DNA of 64,000 bases from Zoogloea sp041911615. Lineage in GTDB: Bacteria > Pseudomonadota > Gammaproteobacteria > Burkholderiales > Rhodocyclaceae. Shown in pieces: positions 6,606-12,931 of the stretch (within the stretch, counting starts at the first letter, position 1; the number at the start of each line of letters is the position of its first letter). The DNA is taken from contig NZ_JAYROR010000080.1 in assembly GCF_041911615.1 (NCBI RefSeq), positions 56,816 to 120,815 on the forward strand, in the 5' to 3' direction. Below the pieces are notes generated by a model that searched no databases, was not told where the DNA came from, and saw only the letters and a program-made list of their open reading frames with translations. A program made the translations under genes and the position numbers.

Positions 6606-7973
6606 ATGCCGGTTTATTTTCCGAGTGCAAGTGGGAACCGGCATCACATCCGGCCGAATGGCTTTGCGTGGCCTGAAAGCGCACCCAAGATCACAGCACG
6701 TAGCTATGGGGGGCGCGTTGAATGCTCCCATGCCCCTGAAGATCTGATCGACTTGAGCATCTTTGTTCAAACTTATTACGTTGATGCGGCAGGGGGCAAC
6801 GATGCGAACTCCGGGTTGAGTTGGGCGCTGCGTAAAAAGACCATTGGCAACGCAAGGCGTGCAGCAATCGCCTCCGGTCTGCCGAGTCGTATCCTGGTCT
6901 ACGCCAAGGGGGGCGAAACGTGGTACCCCCGCAATCGGTCTTTTGCCGACGATAACGCGCACGTGGTTTCCACCGTGCCGATGTTGATCGAGGCAATTGA
7001 AGGACGGGTCAGAACCGGCCCATACGATGATCTCGTGTGGTCGAAGACTGCGGGCTACACCAATGTTTATCAGGCGAACCGAACCGCTACCGTCCGGGTT
7101 ATGAACCCATCCGTTGCAGATGCTGCGCACGGTGGCCATGAACTGGAATACACCTGGATCACCGGTGCTGACCTTGCGGCCAAGCTGGCAACCTTGGATG
7201 CCACTGAAGGCGCTTGGGCTACGGATGGTGGTGTCGTTTATACCCACTGCCATGGCCATGAACCTGCCACGAACCGCAACGTGCGGGTGGTCATCCAGTC
7301 GCTGTCGTTGAGCTGGAACTGCAACCAGGATCTGTTTGTCAGGGGGTTCGACTTTTATGGTGGCACCCAGGGCAACATCTATATCCGAGGCGGCTCGACA
7401 AACCGAGTGGTTTTCGATGACTGCCTTTTCCGATTTGCTGGAAACACCAACACCTATGAATCGGGCACCGTCGGGCCAGATGCCGCCCAGGTTCTCGGGT
7501 GCGGCCTGTTTGCCGCTTACAACAGCCGTTTTGACCTTGCAGCCAAGGATGGGGCGAACTTTCACGCCGAAGGGGCTGTGATCCCGGCCGCACTGCTGGT
7601 GGGCTGCAAGGGCTATCGCAACGGCCTGGCGCCGTCGGTTTCCAACAACGGCTTCACCGCACACGATGGAGTTAAGGCAATATCAATCGGCTGCGATTGG
7701 ACGGGGTCTCGCGGTACCAACAGCGTGCATGTTGGCGCGGGCACTCAGGTATGGAGTGTTGCGGATCAAGCCGGCTCATCGGCCGGTGATCTACCAACAG
7801 GAGGAACGAATACGAACGCAGGATTTGCCGCGCATGACGGCGCTGAGATCTGGCTGGATTCGTGTTGCGACGTGGGTGCGCAGATGGGAGTTTTTGCCAA
7901 CAATGGCGGCAAAGCCTACCTGCGCAACCACCGTGGGTCGGGGCAGATTGGAGGCGACGTCCTTAGGTACTGA
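6606..7973 (+). CDS. Right-handed beta-helix protein (pectate-lyase-like fold), possible depolymerase or receptor-binding protein
   Basis: The protein has 455 residues. Near residue 57 it has YYVDAAGGNDANSGLSW followed by KTIGNARRAAIA, the typical opening of right-handed parallel beta-helix proteins. The remainder is rich in short beta strands with Asn, Gly and aromatic residues (for example FVRGFDFYGGTQGNIYIRGG). Phage proteins of this type bind or cleave surface polysaccharide. Its base composition is visibly less GC-rich than the flanking virion genes and its codon choice is more mixed, which points to separate acquisition. It lies in the head-neck region rather than near J, an unusual place for a tailspike. 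Enzyme activity cannot be deduced from sequence. Confidence 0.7.
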   Translation: MPVYFPSASGNRHHIRPNGFAWPESAPKITARSYGGRVECSHAPEDLIDLSIFVQTYYVDAAGGNDANSGLSWALRKKTIGNARRAAIASGLPSRILVYAKGGETWYPRNRSFADDNAHVVSTVPMLIEAIEGRVRTGPYDDLVWSKTAGYTNVYQANRTATVRVMNPSVADAAHGGHELEYTWITGADLAAKLATLDATEGAWATDGGVVYTHCHGHEPATNRNVRVVIQSLSLSWNCNQDLFVRGFDFYGGTQGNIYIRGGSTNRVVFDDCLFRFAGNTNTYESGTVGPDAAQVLGCGLFAAYNSRFDLAAKDGANFHAEGAVIPAALLVGCKGYRNGLAPSVSNNGFTAHDGVKAISIGCDWTGSRGTNSVHVGAGTQVWSVADQAGSSAGDLPTGGTNTNAGFAAHDGAEIWLDSCCDVGAQMGVFANNGGKAYLRNHRGSGQIGGDVLRY

Positions 7974-8004
7974 GCAGGATAGAGGCGCGCATGGAGTGTG
8001 CCGT

Positions 8005-8814
8005 TCAACCTAAAAAGAAACCGAATCCGCCGACTTTTGACAGCTCTGGGTGGTGCGCTGGGTTCACCAAGGCCCAGCCTCCGTGCGAGTTGCTAACTGC
8101 TTTAGATCCCATTGAAAACGAGCGCTCTTTGGACTCCATCACACCCACTAAAACTTCCCCAATGACGACAAATCCATCCAGAGTCGAATTCGGCGTTGGC
8201 AACAAGAAGCAACCTTGATGTACGTGCAAGAAGCGGTTACTGAGATCAATGTCTATGAGGATCTCACGTAACTTTCGGCGTACCTGCAACCGTGTCCCCT
8301 CATAGCTGTAGTCCCAAACGGAGCTGGATAAGGTCACTTCGCCGCGAATGACCTGCAACAGAACTCTCCCCGACTCGTCAGTGACGGCGAACGAAACAGA
8401 GATCCAGCCGTCCTCGCAGTGCAGGGTCAGCATGTCGTAACCATTAACCCACAACACTCGATAGACACTGCTCCCGGGGCTAAAGGACGCTTCTGCTGTA
8501 TTGCTGCCAACCATGAGATCGAAAGTTCTATTGGGCTCCAGCCTGTAAGCGCTAGTAGTGAGACGGGTAGCGTTGAACGGGTTCATTCGTGCCTCGATGA
8601 CTCGCTCCACCGACATTTTTCCAGTCGTTTTTGCTCGATGATGTTGTTCGCACAGAAGCGCTAGATTACTGGCTGTGTGCTCCTTCACCTTCGAGAATTC
8701 AACAATGTGATCGTACTCAAAAACGGGGCAGCCACAGATCACGCAACCGAAGTAGCACTCCTGTCTTACTTGTCTTTTAATGGGCTCAGGGATGTCGCGG
8801 GAGACGTCGTTCAT
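8005..8814 (-). CDS. HNH endonuclease-domain protein with a C-terminal beta-rich domain
   Basis: The protein has 269 residues. Residues ~18-62 form a compact HNH domain: CVICGCP (C24, C27), YDHIVEF (D35-H36), the conserved N50 in ASNLALLC, and CEQHH (C55, H58-H59). The cysteine pairs would bind structural zinc; H36, N50 and H59 are the expected active-site residues. Residues ~80-269 are a beta-rich domain I cannot name. The gene is antisense to the phage late genes, less GC-rich than them, and lies 35 bp downstream of the 2TM gene on the same strand, so the two form an operon. A homing nuclease is possible, but the added domain and membrane partner fit a cargo defence or exclusion function better. 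Confidence 0.78.
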   Translation of the reverse strand: MNDVSRDIPEPIKRQVRQECYFGCVICGCPVFEYDHIVEFSKVKEHTASNLALLCEQHHRAKTTGKMSVERVIEARMNPFNATRLTTSAYRLEPNRTFDLMVGSNTAEASFSPGSSVYRVLWVNGYDMLTLHCEDGWISVSFAVTDESGRVLLQVIRGEVTLSSSVWDYSYEGTRLQVRRKLREILIDIDLSNRFLHVHQGCFLLPTPNSTLDGFVVIGEVLVGVMESKERSFSMGSKAVSNSHGGWALVNPAHHPELSKVGGFGFFLG

Positions 8815-8849
8815 GATGGCTGTTTTCCTTAGTGGCTATGCGAGGAGCT

Positions 8850-9902
8850 CTACTTCAGTGCAGAGGAGGCGGCTTTCACCAGGTCGACCGCCTTACCCGC
8901 CGAAAGGGTGTTCGAGTCTGCCGAGTCCAGATAGCCGCTCGCGGTCAGGGAGAAGATGGAACGCGAGGCTTCGGTCAGGACGCCATCCCGAACGGCAGGG
9001 TCATCTGTTGCGTTCACAAAGGTCTGGAAGGATCGCAGCGCGTTGGCCCGGTGCCAGTTGATAGCAGCTTGATGTTTGGTGGCCTTGAAGATCCGGCCGC
9101 ACCAGAGGGTGGCAGAGACCAGCAAGGCAAGAACAAGGGCCTTGGTGGTGAGTACGTTGATCACCTCGGGCAGCCCCGGTTGGGCGCTGAGTGGCAGCAA
9201 ACAATAAAACGCGAGGGCCGCGAGGATGGATGAGCAGGCGAGCGTTACCGTGGCGATCAGCCACCACTTGGCCTCTTTCTCGAGCAGTCTCGCTTGAATC
9301 TTGAATCTTGCAGCGAAGTGCCCAATACCGATTGTCGCGCTGGCAGCTTGAGCCGCTGAGACTATACGAGTGATTTTCTGATAAAGCCGTTCGCTATCAC
9401 CGACTCGTTTCTCAAGCTGTTCAACCGCTTTGGAAGCCTGGCCCGTTTTGGAGTGGCTATACCCATAGTAGGCGATCCAAGGCGCGGCGAGGTTGAAGAG
9501 AGACTCGAAAGCCCCTTGGATTTCCGAACATGCATTCTCAGCCTTCACCATGAAATCCTCCAGGCTGTCACCTTCGTGCTGCTCTGGAAGAGGAAGGGCA
9601 ATCCGAACTTTGCGCAATGCAGAGACGATCATTTCTGCCGCACTGCTCGGAATGATTGTCAGATCTCCGTTCTCATATGTCTCGCAAAGATCGATCGCAC
9701 ATTCGATTTCCGAATCGGCCGGCAAGTTTTGGAAATATCGATTTCTCTCCCATTGTTTGTGATTGAGCTTGAACTTTATGAGGTCTGATAACGCGATTTT
9801 GACATCCGAAGCAAGTCCGCTGATTTCACTTCTCTCAACAATCGTACTCATAGCGATAGATACAAAGTAACCTTGATGCTGCATATTGTACGACTTTGGC
9901 AT
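8850..9902 (-). CDS. Two-transmembrane-helix protein, candidate phage-defence/exclusion effector
   Basis: The start at 9902 is chosen because AGAGGAA lies about 9 bases upstream; the product is then 350 residues. Residues 1-210 are soluble and mostly helical. Two hydrophobic helices follow (about 213-236 and 251-270) with a short loop. The C-terminal ~80 residues include KATKHQAAINWHRANALRSF and a SIFS motif. A soluble sensor-like domain with a 2TM hairpin and an H/N/R-rich tail resembles DUF6161/SLATT-like 2TM effectors found near defence genes; this family link is from memory of the pattern and is tentative. It is the first gene of a two-gene antisense operon with the HNH gene. GC content is lower than in the phage genes around it. 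Confidence 0.72.
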   Translation of the reverse strand: MPKSYNMQHQGYFVSIAMSTIVERSEISGLASDVKIALSDLIKFKLNHKQWERNRYFQNLPADSEIECAIDLCETYENGDLTIIPSSAAEMIVSALRKVRIALPLPEQHEGDSLEDFMVKAENACSEIQGAFESLFNLAAPWIAYYGYSHSKTGQASKAVEQLEKRVGDSERLYQKITRIVSAAQAASATIGIGHFAARFKIQARLLEKEAKWWLIATVTLACSSILAALAFYCLLPLSAQPGLPEVINVLTTKALVLALLVSATLWCGRIFKATKHQAAINWHRANALRSFQTFVNATDDPAVRDGVLTEASRSIFSLTASGYLDSADSNTLSAGKAVDLVKAASSALK

Positions 9903-9933
9903 CGAACGGTTCCTCTCTGTAGCGCTTAACTCC

Positions 9934-10425
9934 ATGAACCTCGAGCTCACCCCCACCCCCCGCCCGGACCTGGCCTCCGCCCCCCCGGCCATCCTCCAGG
10001 CCGAACTCCACCGCGCCCTCCTGGAGGCCACCGCGCTCCTCGAGCGCGAGGTCAAGGACGCCACGCCCACCGCTACCGGCCTGACCCGGGCCAGCATCGG
10101 CAGCTTCATCACCGAGATCCCCGACGGCCTCCTGGGCGTGGTGGGCAGCGCCCAGCCGCACGTGGAGTACGTCGAGCTGGGCACGCTGCCGCACTTTCCG
10201 CCGCTGGAGCCGATCCAGGACTGGGTGCGGGTGAAGTTCGGGATCTCGGAGCAGTCCGAGATAGAGGCGGCGGCGCTGGCCATCGCCCGCAAGATCGCCG
10301 CCCGGGGCACCCTCGGGGTCGGCATGTTCCACCGCACCTGGGCGCGCCTCGAGCCCCAGGTGCAGGCCATCTTCTCCCGCGCCGCGGATCGCATCGTGGC
10401 GCGCATGGCGGGCGGGTCGGCGTAG
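9934..10425 (+). CDS. HK97 gp10-like neck / tail completion protein
   Basis: The start at 9934 gives 163 residues (MNLELTPTPRP). An upstream in-frame ATG at 9886 lies in DNA belonging to the inserted cassette, so it is less likely. The segment ATALLEREVKDATPTATGLTRASI followed by VVGSAQPHVEYVELGT and a late FHRTWARLEPQVQAIF helix matches the HK97 gp10 family, in which Y-V-E-x-G is a hallmark. These proteins complete the head-tail joint. No strong Shine-Dalgarno precedes 9934. The insertion of the antisense cassette just upstream may have replaced the original leader. Confidence 0.75.
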   Translation: MNLELTPTPRPDLASAPPAILQAELHRALLEATALLEREVKDATPTATGLTRASIGSFITEIPDGLLGVVGSAQPHVEYVELGTLPHFPPLEPIQDWVRVKFGISEQSEIEAAALAIARKIAARGTLGVGMFHRTWARLEPQVQAIFSRAADRIVARMAGGSA

Positions 10426-10466
10426 TTCCGGCCTGGCTGCACCTCTCTTTCCTCCTCTCTCCGCTG

Positions 10467-10529
10467 CAGTTCCCTCCGCCGTCGTTCCGTCCGAAACCCT
10501 TCGCCTCCTGGCGGCTTCGCGCGCGCGCG
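10467..10529 (+). repeat. Intergenic repeat, copy 2 (first copy at 2027-2077)
   Basis: This shares GCAGTTCCCTCC, GTCCGAAACCC, TTCGCCTCC and a CGCGCGCGCG tract with the gap before 2125. It lies in the 117 bp gap between the gp10-like and tail terminator genes. A CGCC-TCCT-GGCG imperfect dyad is present in this copy only. Confidence 0.55.
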
Positions 10530-10542
10530 TAGTCTGCCGGGC

Positions 10543-11010
10543 ATGACGCACGTTGCCCTTGTCCGTTCCGCTCTCTTCGATTTGATCGCCTCCGTGCCCG
10601 AGGTGGGCCGGGTGCATGCGTACCAGCGCTTTGCCTCTCGCGAGGCGGAGATGAAGGCGCTGTACGTGGCCAACATCGGCGGTGCCGACCAGCTGCGCGG
10701 GTGGTTCATCACCCGCACGGCCACCCGGGAACGGGCCTTCACCCTCGGCACCACGGTGCAGCGGGCGAGCTGGGCCATCGTCGGTTACATGGCGCTCTCC
10801 GACGCCGACGCCTCCGAGCTGGCCTTCGACGGGCTGGTGGAGGCGATCCGCGCTGCCTGGCGGGCCAACCCGACCCTGGGCGGCCTGGTGGCGCCGGTGG
10901 CGAACGACGACGAGGCCGGCATCCAGGTGGATGAGCTGGCGACGGTGCTGTTCTGCGGCGTGCTGTGCCACCAGGCGCGCCTTTCCCTCAAGACCGAGTT
11001 CGAGATCTAG
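10543..11010 (+). CDS. Tail terminator / minor tail protein (lambda U-like position)
   Basis: This 155-residue protein begins MTHVALVRSALFDLIASVPEVG and has a central beta region (TTVQRASWAIVGYMALSDAD) and a helix followed by strands at the C-terminus. This alpha/beta layout and its place between the gp10-like protein and the tube protein fit the tail terminator that caps tail-tube growth and joins tail to head. Family membership is inferred from layout and position rather than from a diagnostic motif. The next gene starts 9 bp downstream. Confidence 0.68.
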   Translation: MTHVALVRSALFDLIASVPEVGRVHAYQRFASREAEMKALYVANIGGADQLRGWFITRTATRERAFTLGTTVQRASWAIVGYMALSDADASELAFDGLVEAIRAAWRANPTLGGLVAPVANDDEAGIQVDELATVLFCGVLCHQARLSLKTEFEI

Positions 11011-11019
11011 GAGCCCTCC

Positions 11020-11172
11020 ATGGCCAAGACACCAACCCCCGCGCCGGAGCAGCCGGCCGAGCCCATCGATCAGGATCCGCCCGCCGGCGGCCGCTGGGTC
11101 CGCCAGCCCGACGGCAGCCTCACGCCGCACCCCGATGACCTTCCGCCGGCCGAGCTGGCGCACCAGGAGTAA
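11020..11172 (+). CDS. Small Pro-rich tail-module protein (50 aa)
   Basis: ATG at 11020 is preceded by AGGAGC 6-11 bases upstream and the frame runs to TAA at 11170-11172, giving 50 residues. The product is Pro-, Asp- and Glu-rich, with PPAGGRWVRQPDGSLTPHP in the middle. It fits exactly between the terminator and tube genes with 9 and 3 bp gaps. Short acidic, Pro-rich proteins with a GGRW segment are common just before tail tube genes in related prophages (from memory). It has no known function. Confidence 0.7.
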   Translation: MAKTPTPAPEQPAEPIDQDPPAGGRWVRQPDGSLTPHPDDLPPAELAHQE

Positions 11173-11175
11173 GCC

Positions 11176-12132
11176 ATGTCCCGCTATTCCCGCAACGCCC
11201 TGATCCTGGCCAAGGTGGAGACTACCGCCGGCGTCGATGCCGCGCCCACCGGCGCCGCCAACGCGGTGCTGGTGGCCAACCTGACGATCAACCCGCTCAA
11301 GGCCAACAACGTGAGCCGCGACCTGGTGCGGCCGTTCTTCGGCGGTTCGGAGCAGCTGGTGGGCACGGCCACCGTGGAGGTGTCCTTCGACGTGGAGCTG
11401 GCCGCCAGCGGCACCGCCGGCACGGCGCCGGCCTGGGGCCCGCTGCTGCTGGGCTGCGCGTTTGCCGAGGCCACCTCCGCCGGCAGCCGGGTGGATTACA
11501 CCCCGGTCACCACCGGCCTCAAGACGCTCACGCTCTATTACTACGACGACGGTGTGCTGCATAAGGTGCTGGGTGCCATGGGTGACGTGGAGATCAAGGC
11601 TGGCATCGGCGAGCGGCCGCTGCTGGGCTTCAAGTTCGAGGGCATCGACGGCGGCGTGAGCGCGGCCACCGCCACCGGCACCTACACGCCCTGGAAGAAG
11701 CCGCTGGTGGTGACCGACCCCAACACCGGCGACATCCTGATCGGCTGCACCTACAGCGCCGGCGCGCTGTCGGGCGGCACCAGCTACCCCAGCCGGGGCT
11801 TCAACGCCAAGATGGGCAACAGCGTGGTCTACACGCCGCTGCTCGGCGGAGACTCCATCGACATCACCAACCGCGACGTGACGGGCAGCATCCAGCTCGA
11901 CCTGACGCCCGCGCAAGAGGTGGCCATGTTCGCCTCGGTGAAGGCCAACACCACCCAGGGCGTGGGCTTTACCCACGGCATCACGGCCGGCAGCCAGGTG
12001 ATGGTGTTCGCCCCCAACGTGCAGCTCATCAACCCCAGCAAGCAGGACGTGAGCGGCCGCCGGCTGATCGGCTTCGACCTGCGCATGACGCCCAGCGCCG
12101 GCAACGACGATGTGCGCATCGTGTGCCTGTAA
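11176..12132 (+). CDS. Major tail tube protein
   Basis: This 318-residue protein begins MSRYSRNALILAKVETTAGVD, a common opening of siphophage tube proteins, and is rich in Thr/Gly beta strands, with RPFFGGSEQLVGTATVEVSF and TLTLYYYDDGVLHKVLGAMG. It lies directly before the G/GT chaperone genes, the fixed position of the tube gene in siphophages. Tube hexamers stack around the tape measure to make the tail. The C-terminal third (KQDVSGRRLIGFDLRMTP) completes the beta barrel. Confidence 0.88.
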   Translation: MSRYSRNALILAKVETTAGVDAAPTGAANAVLVANLTINPLKANNVSRDLVRPFFGGSEQLVGTATVEVSFDVELAASGTAGTAPAWGPLLLGCAFAEATSAGSRVDYTPVTTGLKTLTLYYYDDGVLHKVLGAMGDVEIKAGIGERPLLGFKFEGIDGGVSAATATGTYTPWKKPLVVTDPNTGDILIGCTYSAGALSGGTSYPSRGFNAKMGNSVVYTPLLGGDSIDITNRDVTGSIQLDLTPAQEVAMFASVKANTTQGVGFTHGITAGSQVMVFAPNVQLINPSKQDVSGRRLIGFDLRMTPSAGNDDVRIVCL

Positions 12133-12152
12133 GCGAAAAGGACTTCCGCCCC

Positions 12153-12620
12153 ATGAAAACTCCCATCCCCTTCGTGATCGACCCGGAACCCAAGGTGTGG
12201 TGGCCGGTGCGGGTGAGCGTTCCCGTCGATGCCGGCTTTGCCGAGTTTGCCTTCGAGGCCCAGCTGCGCGTGTACTCCGAAGAGGACTACGCCCGCCTGC
12301 TGCCCGAGGCGGCGCCCGATGCCGACCTGCGCGATCTGCGCACGGTGCTGGCCGACAACGCCCGGCTGATGCCTGCCTTCGTGACCGACTGGCGCGGCGT
12401 GACCGACCCGGCCGGCCAGCCGATGCCGATCTCGGCGCTGCCTGCGGCGCTGACCGGCCCCTACGGCAAGGCCTTCTCGGTGGGCTTCAACCGGGCGATC
12501 GCCGAGCTGCGCTATGGCGTGGCCCCCGATGGGGAGTCGGCCAGCCGGGGAAACTCCGCGCCGCCGCCCGCCGCTGGATCAACTGCGGGCGAGGTGGCGG
12601 TGGAGGAACCGACGATCTAG
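12153..12620 (+). CDS. Tail assembly chaperone G
   Basis: The start at 12153 is chosen because AAAAGGA lies ~10 bases upstream; the product is 155 residues. It contains WWPVRVSVPVDAGFAEFAFEAQ and a helical middle (EEDYARLLPEAAPDADL), with a Pro/Ala-rich end. Small acidic proteins at this place bind the tape measure before tube polymerisation. A slippery heptamer at codons 133-134 allows ribosomes to enter the -1 frame and make the longer GT protein, as in lambda. Both products are expected. Confidence 0.85.
   Translation: MKTPIPFVIDPEPKVWWPVRVSVPVDAGFAEFAFEAQLRVYSEEDYARLLPEAAPDADLRDLRTVLADNARLMPAFVTDWRGVTDPAGQPMPISALPAALTGPYGKAFSVGFNRAIAELRYGVAPDGESASRGNSAPPPAAGSTAGEVAVEEPTI
12548..12554 (+). 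promoter_or_regulatory. -1 ribosomal frameshift site, G GGA AAC
   Basis: GGGAAAC fits the X XXY YYZ rule and is correctly phased: GGA (12549-12551) and AAC (12552-12554) are codons 133 and 134 of the G frame. After slippage the next codon is CTC at 12554, and the -1 frame stays open to TGA at 12926-12928. Lambda uses GGGAAAG at the same place. GC-rich DNA downstream could form a stimulating stem, but I did not resolve one. Confidence 0.88.
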
Positions 12621-12928
12621 CCGCCCAGTTTGCGGCCTTCGGTCTGGCGCCCGCCGAGGGGAGCCTGCCGGAGGCCGACCGGCCGCTGCAGATCTACCCC
12701 TGGCATGCCGAAACCGTGCGCACCTGGTGCGTGACCTGGCGGCAGTGGCGCTGGCTGGTGGGTATCAACGGTGCGGTGCGCCAGGGGCTGGACTGGCAGC
12801 AGGTGGAGTCGGCCCTGCGGCTGATGGGCATCAAGCGCAAGCGCTGGCCCGACATCTTTGCCGGGCTGCGGGTGATGCAGGACGAGGCGCTGGACGCGCT
12901 GCAACAGATCAACGACGGAGCACACTGA
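12554..12928 (+). CDS. T domain of tail assembly chaperone GT (made only by -1 frameshift)
   Basis: The -1 frame from 12554 adds 124 residues to the first 134 of G, giving a 258-residue GT protein. The T part has a Gly-rich linker, then LAAQFAAFGLAPAEG, TWRQWRWLVGINGAVRQGLD and LRLMGIKRKRWPDIF, similar to DUF1799-type phage proteins that occur here. No credible independent start is present at its 5' end. T contacts the tube protein and recruits it to the tape measure complex. It stops 3 bp before the tape measure start. Confidence 0.85.
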   Translation, partial: LRAAARRWINCGRGGGGGTDDLAAQFAAFGLAPAEGSLPEADRPLQIYPWHAETVRTWCVTWRQWRWLVGINGAVRQGLDWQQVESALRLMGIKRKRWPDIFAGLRVMQDEALDALQQINDGAH

Positions 12929-12931
12929 AAC

